This document shows positions 6,851 to 14,602 of a DNA stretch of 49,515 bases, piece after piece. Location of the stretch: positions 1 to 49,515 of IMG/VR virus record IMGVR_UViG_3300029319_000082; one strand, written 5' to 3'. The first letter of the stretch is position 1. Each line of letters opens with the position of its first letter. The DNA comes from a virus. A model generated the notes under the pieces. The model had not been told where the DNA came from and did not search any database. It was given only the letters and a program-made list of their open reading frames with translations. The translations under genes were made by a program, and so were the position numbers.

Positions 6851-6922
6851 AGCCAACGAGAGGATTCGAACCTCCAACCTGTTCATTACAAGTGAACTGC
6901 ACTGCCGTTGTGCTACGTTGGC
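6851..6922 (-). tRNA. tRNA-Thr (anticodon UGU)
   Basis: Acceptor GCCAACG/CGTTGGC, anticodon stem GTTCA/TGAAC with loop CTTGTAA (anticodon UGU, reads ACA), T arm TGGAGG-TTCGAAT-CCTCT. Its 5' end is 8 bases after the -10 box of the promoter at 6931-6958, so it is the first product of the operon. Confidence 0.9.
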
Positions 6923-6930
6923 ATGTCATA

Positions 6931-6958
6931 ATTATAGTCTCATGTTTTATGTTGTCAA
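6931..6958 (-). promoter_or_regulatory. Consensus sigma70 promoter of the tRNA operon
   Basis: Reverse strand TTGACA (6953-6958), 16 bp, TATAAT (6931-6936): both boxes perfect. The -35 overlaps the stop codon of the DNA polymerase gene. It should drive tRNA-Thr, two small genes and three more tRNAs early with unmodified host polymerase. Confidence 0.8.
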
Positions 6959-9525
6959 GCGAAAAGATCTTCGAGTGTAGTTTTTCTTTCGTGACTCCAA
7001 CCAACACTTTCTAGAATAGTTTTGATCGGATCGATAAACGCTTTTTCAAACTGCGTATCGTAGTCAATATATTTTTGAAGCCCAAACTCTTTTGGTAAAT
7101 CAGAAGGAAAAGCAATCACTTTCTCTGGTGTTGGGTTTGGGACTTTGAGCATCAAGAACTTCACTTTGTCACCCTCACGAATCATCTCGTACTTGCGTGT
7201 CAGTTTATGCTTTCTCAGCATGTGATTGTAAATCAGGGCACCTTTCACAGCGATCGGTGTGCCTTTCGCAAAGATGTTTTTGTCATCATCATACTTTTGC
7301 AATCCATTTACGCTTCGCGGGAAAGCAACATCGACTGCTTCAAGGGAAACAAACTCATCTCTAAACTTTTCAATATAATCAATCACCTGATCTTCGTCTG
7401 TTGTGAGAATCAGACTGATACACTCTTTCAGTTTGTCACGAACCACTTGTGGTGTCGATGATCTTGTCGTTTCAATGCCCATGATCTTGAGTTTGGGTTT
7501 TGCATAACGAACACCTTCAGAGTCATGCACTTGAAGAATATATCTTTTCTTTGCAGTCCAGATACCTTTATCGGCAATCACTTCACGCTCCATAACCATT
7601 TTGTTTTCGTAAGCGTTCATCATCTCGGCAAGTTCGTCATACTTCTTTTTCATGAACGGTTGAATGATCTCGCGGGACACTTTGTCGAGATAGTTGATCT
7701 TCTCTTCTTTGGTTTTGTTTGCACAAAACTTGTCAACTACTTTTTCAAGACGAAGATAGATTGAGTCTGTGTCAGATGCAACCACATAATCGTAATCTTC
7801 TGTGCCTACAATCTTGTTCAAAAACTCGTTCATGTGTTTCGCAATCCATCGAATTGAAAGTTGACCAGAGCAAGTGATCGCTTCGGCAAGATCGATATCA
7901 TAGTATCTAAAGTATTTGTTGCCGAGGGCACCGTAAGCAGAGTTTAGAGCAATCTTCAATGCCATCTGCCTCATGTCCCACTTTGATATTTCACGATTGA
8001 GTTTGCTCGTGTATCCAGCACGACCTAAAGATAACATGTTCTTGTTTGGTAAATCTTCAAGTTCTTTCTGTGCTTCAATCATCTTTTTCTTTGATGACTT
8101 TCGATCAACATACATCTTCGACATAAGTTCTGGTAAGAAACCACGAACGTCTTTGCGATAGCAAGTACCATTTGCAGCGACGGAGTGACCTTCACGTTTA
8201 AACTCATCAAGTTTTTCGTGACACTCTTTCCAGTAAGCATCTGGGCTTGCTTTCAAGAAGTTGTCAGGACCCATACCGAATCTCTCATCTGCACTCTTTT
8301 CAATCTTCGTTTCTGGACTAATATTGTATTGCATGATCAAGTGAGGATACAGAGAGTTCAAGTCAAACGAGACAACCCAATTATGAAAACCAACAACAGG
8401 CTCTTTCACATAAGCACCGATCAAAGGTGTATCATCAATAGGCCCACCCTTGAGTGGAATGATAATGTTCTTATCACGAAGATGGTTGTAGATAATCGTA
8501 TCCCACATTCGCACTTGCGAGAACACATCTTCAACATTGATCTTTGCCATGTAAGCCATCGAACAATGAAGTTTGAGAAGTTGCATCTTCTCATCCAAAC
8601 TCTCAACGAGTTCAACATCTTTCACGTTGTATTCTACAAACTTTTGAAAGTCATTCTTGTAGAAGTCAGCCATGCTGTCATACTCAGAGTAATCAAGTTT
8701 CTTTTGACCGAGTTCAACAAAGGCGATATGATCTAGTTTGTAAGACTCTTGTGTTGTAAGGTTGTATTTGCGATACAGTTCAAGATAGTCTGCCGAAGAG
8801 ACACCGATGTATTCATACACGGAGTGATCTTTGTTCATCATGCGAATCGTCTTTTTCGCAACGACTTTCCATGGTGACAACTTACGCATAGCGTTCACAC
8901 CAAGAATCTTTTCGATGCGATTACCAAGATATGGAAGGTCAAAGAATCGAATGTTCCAACCTGTCACAATATCAGGTGCTTGCTCATGCCAGTGTTCGAC
9001 AAACGCAAGAAGCATGTCTTGTTCATTGTCGAAGACATGACACTCTACATTTGGAACATCAAACTGCCCGACACCGAATGTGTGTGTTTCTTTTTTGTTA
9101 CCGAGGACATACTTGACGGTGATGACATTCACGGACTCGTTCGGGTCAGACACGTTTGGAAAACCATATTCACATTCAGTCTCAATGTCGATGTAGGCAA
9201 CTTTCATTCGCTCAAGCGACCAGTCAACATCACCCTTGAAGTTGTCTGAGATATACTGAAACTTCCAGTTCTCATTACCATACACTTCGAAACCAGATAC
9301 GTTCGCATACTTTTCGATATAGTCTTTCATGCTTCTCATGTCACCAGCGGTGAATGGTTGAAGAAACTTACCTTCGAGACTTTGATACTCTGTTTTCTTT
9401 GGTGATGGCACAAAAACTGTGGGGGAGAAGTCCCTGTATTCAGAGAACCTCTCCCCCTTGCTATTCACACCACGGAATAGAATTTTGTTTGAGTGAACCG
9501 CAACGTGCGTGTAGAATTCTGTCAT
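6955..9525 (-). CDS. 43: Family B DNA polymerase, gp43-like, 856 aa
   Basis: Replicative polymerase with 3'-5' proofreading. Exonuclease motifs: AYIDIETE (Exo I, about residue 110), NIRFFDLPYLGNRI (Exo II), and DFQKFVEYNVKDVEL (Exo III). Polymerase motifs: SFDLNSLYPHLIMQYNIS (motif A), KIALNSAYGALGNKY (motif B), VVASDTDSIYLRLE (motif C, DTD). Length is close to T4 gp43 (898). The ATG overlaps the stop of the 71-aa membrane ORF by four bases. It is the last gene of the 45-44-62-regA-43 series and ends inside the promoter of the tRNA operon. All catalytic acids appear present. Confidence 0.97.
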   Translation of the reverse strand: MTEFYTHVAVHSNKILFRGVNSKGERFSEYRDFSPTVFVPSPKKTEYQSLEGKFLQPFTAGDMRSMKDYIEKYANVSGFEVYGNENWKFQYISDNFKGDVDWSLERMKVAYIDIETECEYGFPNVSDPNESVNVITVKYVLGNKKETHTFGVGQFDVPNVECHVFDNEQDMLLAFVEHWHEQAPDIVTGWNIRFFDLPYLGNRIEKILGVNAMRKLSPWKVVAKKTIRMMNKDHSVYEYIGVSSADYLELYRKYNLTTQESYKLDHIAFVELGQKKLDYSEYDSMADFYKNDFQKFVEYNVKDVELVESLDEKMQLLKLHCSMAYMAKINVEDVFSQVRMWDTIIYNHLRDKNIIIPLKGGPIDDTPLIGAYVKEPVVGFHNWVVSFDLNSLYPHLIMQYNISPETKIEKSADERFGMGPDNFLKASPDAYWKECHEKLDEFKREGHSVAANGTCYRKDVRGFLPELMSKMYVDRKSSKKKMIEAQKELEDLPNKNMLSLGRAGYTSKLNREISKWDMRQMALKIALNSAYGALGNKYFRYYDIDLAEAITCSGQLSIRWIAKHMNEFLNKIVGTEDYDYVVASDTDSIYLRLEKVVDKFCANKTKEEKINYLDKVSREIIQPFMKKKYDELAEMMNAYENKMVMEREVIADKGIWTAKKRYILQVHDSEGVRYAKPKLKIMGIETTRSSTPQVVRDKLKECISLILTTDEDQVIDYIEKFRDEFVSLEAVDVAFPRSVNGLQKYDDDKNIFAKGTPIAVKGALIYNHMLRKHKLTRKYEMIREGDKVKFLMLKVPNPTPEKVIAFPSDLPKEFGLQKYIDYDTQFEKAFIDPIKTILESVGWSHERKTTLEDLFA

Positions 9526-9737
9526 TTATCTTCCTGATCGAGTTTTCGTTTTAGAATCTTAATCTCCTTTGTGTTTCTTGTCAAGTCTGCATTCAAAGAA
9601 TTTATTTTATTTCTAGTTTCGTTCAAACTCTCCACAAGTTCTTCACGAAGTTCGAAGATTCGATTGTTGATCGACCTTCTCACCACATATAAAATCACAC
9701 CGTACAATACAGCAAATAAGCAAAATCCAACAATCAT
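9522..9737 (-). CDS. Small membrane protein with coiled coil, 71 aa
   Basis: MIVGFCLFAVLYGVILYVVR is an N-terminal transmembrane helix, followed by a basic RRSINNR and a predicted coiled coil (ELREELVESLNETRNKINSL then NADLTRNTKEIKILKRKLDQ). Coupled by ATGA overlaps to dUTPase upstream and DNA polymerase downstream. An N-in membrane anchor with a coiled coil could tether a partner to the membrane; no family recognised. Confidence 0.65.
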   Translation of the reverse strand: MIVGFCLFAVLYGVILYVVRRSINNRIFELREELVESLNETRNKINSLNADLTRNTKEIKILKRKLDQEDK

Positions 9738-10255
9738 TTTCCTGTGCTCCCCATTCCACCGTCACGACCCTCTACTGATTCTGGTCGTGTGTCGGTTCTT
9801 TCAATATCATATTTCAAATTCTGAATCAATTCGCCCTGACAAATTCTGTCACCATGGAATATCTTCACTCTTTCAGTAGAGTCATTTTTCAACAGAATGT
9901 ATGTTTGTTCACGATAGTCAGCATCAATCACAGCCTCTTGATTTGCAAGAACCATACCAACCTTGAGAGAAAGACCAGAGCGTGGGTGAATACGAATCGA
10001 GTGACCTTCAGGTATATCAAAGATCAAACCTGTTGGTATCACCATTCGATCACCAGGATCTGCAATCAAACAAAACTCATCGTGGATGTCTAACTTTCCA
10101 CAATGCTTTTCGATTCGCTCATTTGTTTTAGTATACACCGTGACTTTTCTTGCGTCTGGTCCAAAGTATGCTTTGAGATCAAAACACGCTGACCCTGGTG
10201 TTGCAAAGATTGGATCAAAGACCCTATCAGTCATTCTGTAGTATTTAAGTTTCAA
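9734..10255 (-). CDS. dut: dUTPase (dUTP diphosphatase), 173 aa
   Basis: Converts dUTP to dUMP and PPi, keeping uracil out of phage DNA and feeding dTMP synthesis. The trimeric dUTPase motifs are present in order: ATPGSACFDLKA (I), HPRSGLSLKVGM (II), NQEAVIDADYREQ (III, with catalytic Asp), HGDRICQGELIQ (IV), RDGGMGSTGK (V, glycine-rich arm). An insertion of about 30 residues between motifs I and II (YTKTNERIEKHCGKLDIHDE) makes it longer than the usual 150. Start is TTG 10255 after AGGTG. Coupled to the 71-aa membrane gene and DNA polymerase downstream. Confidence 0.93.
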   Translation of the reverse strand: MKLKYYRMTDRVFDPIFATPGSACFDLKAYFGPDARKVTVYTKTNERIEKHCGKLDIHDEFCLIADPGDRMVIPTGLIFDIPEGHSIRIHPRSGLSLKVGMVLANQEAVIDADYREQTYILLKNDSTERVKIFHGDRICQGELIQNLKYDIERTDTRPESVEGRDGGMGSTGK

Positions 10256-10285
10256 TATTCACCTCATCATTAAACAGGACACCTA

Positions 10286-10310
10286 TATTTAGAGACACTA
10301 TTTGATAGTG
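10286..10310 (-). promoter_or_regulatory. Possible late promoter plus small hairpin upstream of dUTPase
   Basis: The 83-bp gap holds TCTAAATA on the minus strand (10286-10293) and a perfect hairpin CACTAT-TTG-ATAGTG (10296-10310). In plus orientation the hairpin is followed by GCCTAGGC and T-rich sequence. It could mark a processing site or a weak terminator; function uncertain. Confidence 0.3.
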
Positions 10311-10338
10311 CCTAGGCTTTCTTTTTTGATTTAAAAAA

Positions 10339-11001
10339 TTATCCTGAGCCTACGCCGCCACTACCAGAGCCTCTTCTCAGAATGTCTCTAGTTCGAGTAG
10401 TTATACGATTCGCAACTCCTGGGTACAATTGATCAAATTTTATTGGATCAACGACTATGATACCATCAATGTTTGAGTTTGGTAAAAATAAGATGTCGCC
10501 ATTCAAATCTCTTACTGTGATCGTTGCGTCACCGAGGGGTGTTGTATATCTTCTGATTTGTGATAGATCAGTATCAACAACATCAATTGCAATATTGCCA
10601 ATTAGAATATTTGGATTTTCTGGTTGCTGCACAATTTTAGTAATTCCACCGTAAACATCACCAGCAACAGGTTGACCTTTTGTTTTGATCACAACGATCT
10701 GCCCTCCTTTGAGTGCGTTTGGATCGTTATTATGAATCGTAATCAACTGCCGATATAGTTTCTTCGGATCACCACCTATCGGTATAGTTTCCTGAACAGC
10801 CTTTAAAAGATCATCAATTGAATTTGTTGGAACAATATCCGATCCTCTGAACAACTTGAGCAAGTCGTCCACTTTACTTCGAACCAACTTACCTCCTGCT
10901 TTACCAAGACTGGATATAGTTTTAAAAGGGCCCTCATTGAGTGCATCTCTGTATCCAGCCTCGTAGGCTTCTCGTATCATTCTCTGTTGACGTTTGTTCA
11001 T
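10339..11001 (-). CDS. Capsid-targeted-type protein, 220 aa
   Basis: The N-terminus carries the helix module EAYEAGYRDALNEG ending at LNE then Gly, a fitting prohead-protease site at about residue 23. Removal would leave a mature protein beginning GPFKTISSLGKAGG. The mature part includes a beta-rich segment (KGGQIVVIKTKGQPVAGDVY, ILIGNIAIDVVDTDL, LGDATITVRDLNGDILFLP) and ends in a Gly/Ser tail (RRGSGSGGVGSG). The fold of the mature part is not recognised. ATGA overlap with the upstream gene of the same type. Confidence 0.75.
   Translation of the reverse strand: MNKRQQRMIREAYEAGYRDALNEGPFKTISSLGKAGGKLVRSKVDDLLKLFRGSDIVPTNSIDDLLKAVQETIPIGGDPKKLYRQLITIHNNDPNALKGGQIVVIKTKGQPVAGDVYGGITKIVQQPENPNILIGNIAIDVVDTDLSQIRRYTTPLGDATITVRDLNGDILFLPNSNIDGIIVVDPIKFDQLYPGVANRITTRTRDILRRGSGSGGVGSG
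10933..11001 (-). repeat. Targeting-module coding repeat, divergent copy
   Basis: First 23 codons of the 220-aa gene; protein similar to the other modules (REAYEAGYRDALNE) but DNA clearly diverged. Confidence 0.6.
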
Positions 11002-11471
11002 GGCAGGTCATCCAATGGATTATTTATGTCTGGTAGATCGCCTGCCTCTTGACGAAGAATCTCACGGTAGTAGTTGATTTTCTGTTCAGGTGGCAAATTT
11101 TTTCCAATTGTGTTCACATTGTCTATGATTTCTCTACCGTCGTTTCCCAATTGATCTATTATTTCGCCCTCTAGATCATCTATTCTATCTTGAAGATTTG
11201 CCAAATATCTATCTTCTGCTGCCGTCAACTTATTCGGCCCGAATGGATCATCAGTTCTTGAGATGTTGCCTCTCTTAAACACCGGCTCTGGAGGATCTAG
11301 AGGTTTCAGTTTGAATTTTTTCTTTGGCACTGGGACATTACTAACTGTTTTACCACCCCTGAATAATCCCCTCAACGCTGCGAGAATACCTCTCAAGAAA
11401 TTCTCATCCAAGGCCTGGTAGTAACCCTCTTGGTATGCCTCTTTGATCATTTGTCTTTGTTCTGGTGTCAT
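10998..11471 (-). CDS. Capsid-targeted-type protein, 157 aa
   Basis: N-terminal module MTPEQRQMIKEAYQEGYYQA then LDEN, predicted to be cut after LDE. Next comes FLRGILAALRGLFRGGKT, an amphipathic basic helix that recurs in sister proteins (GIxxALRGLFKGxKT at 22674). The remaining sequence is helical and ends in the short acidic tail NNPLDDLP. No enzymatic motif. It overlaps its neighbours by one to four bases. Confidence 0.75.
   Translation of the reverse strand: MTPEQRQMIKEAYQEGYYQALDENFLRGILAALRGLFRGGKTVSNVPVPKKKFKLKPLDPPEPVFKRGNISRTDDPFGPNKLTAAEDRYLANLQDRIDDLEGEIIDQLGNDGREIIDNVNTIGKNLPPEQKINYYREILRQEAGDLPDINNPLDDLP
11021..11028 (-). promoter_or_regulatory. Possible late promoter (CATAAATA)
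   Basis: CATAAATA on the minus strand, 19 bases before ATG 11001. It lies inside the coding end of the upstream gene, so chance occurrence is possible. Confidence 0.25.
11403..11471 (-). repeat. Targeting-module coding repeat, copy 1
   Basis: First 23 codons of the 157-aa gene. The DNA is nearly identical to copies at 18862, 19318, 22574 and 23088 (shared core aaggcctggtagtaaccc in four of them, read on the plus strand). Confidence 0.8.
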
Positions 11472-12433
11472 TATCCTGCCCCTGCGTTTTTTAGTTCACG
11501 AACAATACTTTCAATTTCTCTTGCCAAACCGCCGCTATGATCTCTCAGTCTCACGCTATCTACATTTTCAAAGGGGGAACTGAAATATGGTGGGGCTCCT
11601 CTTTGGGAAAAGAAAACTCTTGCCTGTCCATCTTTCGTGATAACTATGCGATGCCCTGTTTTGTCTTGATAATTACTGATTAGGCTGTTCAGCCTTTTCG
11701 TAAGATTTTTTGTTTTTGTTGCCTTTGTTCCTCTCGTTACCGCACCAGTCATAGGTAGTAGTTTAGTGAATAATCTAGCAAGAGAACCAAAACCTTCTTG
11801 CATTTCCTCTCTGTCATTCATTTTTTCATCATTCGACATTGTGAGAAATGGTGATACGGTGTCAATCATATCTGCTGCCATTGACAATAAGGTTTGTTGA
11901 TCGTCTGTATCCATTTTACCGAACGGTGGAATAAATCTACCCACAACCGTCATGAGAAGTGGCGACTTCAAAAGCGTGTCAGAAATATTTGCACTTCCTC
12001 TTGTCAACTTCATGAGTGTTTTTGCGAAGAGTGGTTTCGATGCAAGTTTTTCTGCATACCTGCGAAGTTTGTCTAGTCTAATTTCGTCAAGTTGTTCTGC
12101 CTTGCCAAGTTTACCCTTTTTCTTTTCACCAGATGCACGCTTCAACATACCTCTGGCAGTGAGTCGGGCAGCAGCAGTTGAACCCACAACCTTCATTGCC
12201 TTTTTATAGTCTACATCCGAGAGATCACCATAACGATCACGAAGTTTAGCCTTCGCTTTATCGAGGTGACTCTTCATCTTCTTGCCTTTATACTTTAGAT
12301 CTTTCTCGTTGATTGTAGATTCTGGCACACAGTTAGGCACCATTCGGTTGCCTTTCTTTTTCATACCGACTTGCTTGTAGCCTTTCCAGCAGGCTTCGTT
12401 GAGATCTTCGACTAGGTGTTTGTATCTTTTCAT
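11471..12433 (-). CDS. Head-type protein with CWKGYKQVGMKKKG motif, 320 aa
   Basis: Begins MKRYKHLVEDLNEACWKGYK; LNE then Ala at residue 13 is a likely prohead-protease site, and the following CWKGYKQVGMKKKGNRMVPN has a form I associate with proteins of marine T4-like phages, possibly head or core components. Further candidate sites are INEKD, QLDEIR and EMQEGFGSL. The middle is Lys-rich and helical (KSHLDKAKAKLRDRYGDLSD); the C-terminal 100 residues hold a compact beta unit (HRIVITKDGQARVFFSQRG). The many sites suggest a scaffold-like or multi-part precursor. ATGA overlap with the upstream poly-Glu gene. Confidence 0.75.
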   Translation of the reverse strand: MKRYKHLVEDLNEACWKGYKQVGMKKKGNRMVPNCVPESTINEKDLKYKGKKMKSHLDKAKAKLRDRYGDLSDVDYKKAMKVVGSTAAARLTARGMLKRASGEKKKGKLGKAEQLDEIRLDKLRRYAEKLASKPLFAKTLMKLTRGSANISDTLLKSPLLMTVVGRFIPPFGKMDTDDQQTLLSMAADMIDTVSPFLTMSNDEKMNDREEMQEGFGSLARLFTKLLPMTGAVTRGTKATKTKNLTKRLNSLISNYQDKTGHRIVITKDGQARVFFSQRGAPPYFSSPFENVDSVRLRDHSGGLAREIESIVRELKNAGAG

Positions 12434-13515
12434 TGTTTTCTTTTTCTACCTAACTCAAAAAGAATCACCAGAATGATTATTCCTATGAGTGACCCCGGCT
12501 CTGGAATAGGAACACCTGCCATTTGTGTTGGCGGTGCAGCATCCTCTGATGTTGACCCCTGATCTTCTTCGACGACTACTGGCCTCATAACTGGATCGCT
12601 TGGTATGTAATCTTCAACTATGATCTCGGGTGTATCTGGTTGTCTTGAGTTCATTATCACAGGTATTGACTCTATTAGGTTTGGTGTCGATTCAATGATC
12701 CAATCATCTACCTCTCCCGCTGCTATATCTTCAAGCACTAAAGCCAGTACCTCTGGATCTGTTGTTATGGGCAGATCCATCGTCATCTCTTGTGGTGGTG
12801 AGGGAGATTCAGACTCTTCTTCTTTTTCCTCTTCCTCTTCTTCCTCTTCTTCTTCCTCTTCTTCTTCCTCTTCTTCTTCCTCTTCTTCCTCTTCTTCCTC
12901 TTCTTCCTCTTCTTCCTCTTCTTCGCTCTCTTCTTCGTTTTCTTCTTCATCGGATGGTTGTTCGTCTTGTGGTGTTTTCTTACCAGCACCAGCGGCCGCA
13001 GCGTCTCCTACAACGCCGCTCATATCAAGACCAGAACCTGAACCTGAACCTGAGTCAGATCCTGAACCGCTTCCAGACGCCATACTAACAGACCCGTCAA
13101 GACCACCAGCATCACCAGCACCTCCGCCACCACCACCTGATCCTGGGATGTTTCCATTCATCAAGTCTTGAACAGACTCATTCAGACCCATGATTTCTTC
13201 GATTGCTTCTTTACCGATAACAGTGCCAGCGACCGAACCACCGATTGTCAGACCGGTGATCTTTTTCTTGAGCAACTCAATTTCTTTGCTTCGACCTTGG
13301 TGAGCCTCTTGCTTCGCTTCGTATGCGGTGTCAAGTTCTTCACGAAGTTTTTCTTGTCTCTCTTCGCAACGCTCTAACGCTTCCCTGAGATCTTGCTCTC
13401 TCTCTTTAGCGTGATCTATTCTGTCACTTTGGCGTGCCCTCAGACAGTCTTCAAGTTGCTTCTTGAGATCTTCAAATTCATCACAATTGCAATCTTTGTC
13501 CTTACCCTCTGCCAT
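12430..13515 (-). CDS. Poly-Glu protein with PEP-CTERM-like C-terminus, 361 aa
   Basis: ATG 13515 overlaps the stop of the upstream 79-aa gene (TGATG). Order: acidic/basic coiled coil (about residues 10-85); a glycine-zipper hydrophobic stretch (TGLTIGGSVAGTVIG); LNES, a possible protease site; Gly/Ser-rich linker; a run of about 35 Glu (about 197-233); a folded-looking segment; and a C-terminus VPIPEPGSLIGIIILVILFE then LGRKRKQ. That end has the PEP motif, hydrophobic helix and basic tail of PEP-CTERM proteins, which bacterial exosortases process. No N-terminal signal peptide is seen, so true PEP-CTERM sorting is doubtful. It could simply be a tail anchor. Confidence 0.75.
   Translation of the reverse strand: MAEGKDKDCNCDEFEDLKKQLEDCLRARQSDRIDHAKEREQDLREALERCEERQEKLREELDTAYEAKQEAHQGRSKEIELLKKKITGLTIGGSVAGTVIGKEAIEEIMGLNESVQDLMNGNIPGSGGGGGGAGDAGGLDGSVSMASGSGSGSDSGSGSGSGLDMSGVVGDAAAAGAGKKTPQDEQPSDEEENEEESEEEEEEEEEEEEEEEEEEEEEEEEEEEEEEEEEKEEESESPSPPQEMTMDLPITTDPEVLALVLEDIAAGEVDDWIIESTPNLIESIPVIMNSRQPDTPEIIVEDYIPSDPVMRPVVVEEDQGSTSEDAAPPTQMAGVPIPEPGSLIGIIILVILFELGRKRKQ
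12819..12928 (-). repeat. GAA/GAG microsatellite encoding poly-Glu
   Basis: About 110 bp of almost pure GAA/GAG triplets (ttc/ctc on the plus strand), with short GAAGAG sub-repeats. Prone to slippage, so its length probably varies among relatives; in-frame changes only alter the Glu run. Confidence 0.9.
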
Positions 13516-13754
13516 CACTTGCCTTTCAGAATATCAACAATTTCATAGCCTCTGCGAATGAGTCCAGCAACAGCACCACGATTGGTTACGATTTCAAATT
13601 CACCGGTTCTAGTCTGTTGCATTATTGCCACAAAGTCTTTTTTACCTAGATATTTATCGGCCTGCTGTTTGGTCATTTTGTAGTCTTTAAACTTAGCCTT
13701 CACTTCAGATAAAGCGTGAACGGCCTCAGAAATCAATAGTCTTTGGTTGCTCAT
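13515..13754 (-). CDS. Small protein with N-terminal LxE site, 79 aa
   Basis: ATG 13752-13754, inside the end of regA. MSNQRLLISEAVHAL gives ISE then Ala at residue 10, a possible short targeting peptide. The mature part is a compact alpha/beta unit (KDFVAIMQQTRTGEFEIVTN, AGLIRRGYEIVDILKGK). No family recognised. Coupled by overlap to regA upstream and the poly-Glu gene downstream. Confidence 0.65.
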   Translation of the reverse strand: MSNQRLLISEAVHALSEVKAKFKDYKMTKQQADKYLGKKDFVAIMQQTRTGEFEIVTNRGAVAGLIRRGYEIVDILKGK

Positions 13755-14160
13755 CAATCTTTTTTCCTATGTTGTATTTCGCTTCAAGTGTCCAATCATC
13801 TTTTTGTGCGAAAGGCAATATTTTGATTTGTGCGATAGAGGCACAAGGATCTTTGATCTTATCTTTGTCAACCACATTCACCAACCCCCACTCTTCGAGA
13901 AGTTGAACAATTCTATTTCTTCTTGCAATATCATCCTCTGGTACAGAGGATTCTTTTCCATCAAGAATAAAGAGTTCTTTGAAATGAACGATATAATACT
14001 TTCCTCGCTTATGGAGGATGTGGCATGACTGCCAAAGTTTGTTTTCTTTTCTGGAAGATATACCGATGCGTGTGAGCGTTTCTTTGATCTTCAAGAACGC
14101 CTCTTCATCTGGGAGGGTAACCTCAACCAGACTATCTACCACATCATTTACATTTAACAT
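13726..14160 (-). CDS. regA: RegA translational repressor, 144 aa
   Basis: T4 RegA binds early phage mRNAs at their start regions and blocks translation. This protein shows the same run of sequence: EAFLKIKETLTRIGISSRKE, LWQSCHILHKRGKYYIVHFK, ELFILDGKE, RRNRIVQLLEEWGLVNVVDK and the terminal block DDWTLEAKYNIGKK. The start is ATG 14160 with GGAG 7 bases upstream; the longer frame to 14205 is not conserved. It lies between gp62 and (distantly) gp43, as in T4. The C-terminus is about 20 residues longer than in T4. Confidence 0.92.
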   Translation of the reverse strand: MLNVNDVVDSLVEVTLPDEEAFLKIKETLTRIGISSRKENKLWQSCHILHKRGKYYIVHFKELFILDGKESSVPEDDIARRNRIVQLLEEWGLVNVVDKDKIKDPCASIAQIKILPFAQKDDWTLEAKYNIGKKIDEQPKTIDF

Positions 14161-14185
14161 CCGATATCTCCATTTGATTTCCAAG

Positions 14186-14193
14186 TATTTATG
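14186..14193 (-). promoter_or_regulatory. Possible late promoter (CATAAATA)
   Basis: CATAAATA on the minus strand in the 61-bp gap between gp62 and regA, 25 bases before the regA start. Could give late expression of regA and the downstream head-type genes. Confidence 0.4.
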
Positions 14194-14221
14194 AAAACCA
14201 ACCAATGAAGAATATGGTGTT

Positions 14222-14602
14222 TTAGTCGCTCACACCTTTCAAGTGTTGGCGTATAGATTCGATTTGTGAGTCGTTAAGAGTCTTTTTTATCTCTTCTGCC
14301 TTGACTCTAGAGCATCTGTAGTGCTTCGCCAATAGGGCTAGATCATCATCATTCTCTGATTTGTGCCACTTGCTGAATCGCTTTCCCTTCGTCAGAGCAT
14401 GACGATAGAAGTCGTACTGCATACGCTTGTCAATGTGCGTATGCTTATTCATTTCATTGGCGAGCAGCACACCGTCTGTATGATACGATAAAGAGCGGTT
14501 TATGACGAATGGGACGTATGCTTTGTTCATGACTTCTTCGTTTTCGCCAAACAGATCATTCTTGCCAAAGTTTATGCTATTGAGTATATCACCAAGATTC
14601 AT
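14222..14602 (-). CDS. 62: Clamp loader small subunit, gp62-like, 126 aa
   Basis: Partner of gp44 in loading the gp45 clamp. Recognised from MNKAYVPFVINRSLSYHTDG (equivalent of the conserved PFxxNxxLS region), TKGKRFSKWHKSE (T4 has PRGKRYGKWAK) and LALLAKHYRCSRVKAEEIKK, plus its place next to regA. Shorter than T4 gp62 (187), as in many marine relatives. The ATG overlaps the stop of the 250-aa gene. Confidence 0.85.
   Translation of the reverse strand: MNLGDILNSINFGKNDLFGENEEVMNKAYVPFVINRSLSYHTDGVLLANEMNKHTHIDKRMQYDFYRHALTKGKRFSKWHKSENDDDLALLAKHYRCSRVKAEEIKKTLNDSQIESIRQHLKGVSD

Noticed and set aside
6839-6886. Upstream extension of the MAGKGD protein
   Set aside because: Runs into tRNA-Thr; the MAGKGD start has its own GGAG.
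12620-13171. Plus-strand frame of 183 codons with a long Ser run
   Set aside because: It is the antisense of the poly-Glu tract; no ribosome site and no protein-like composition outside it.
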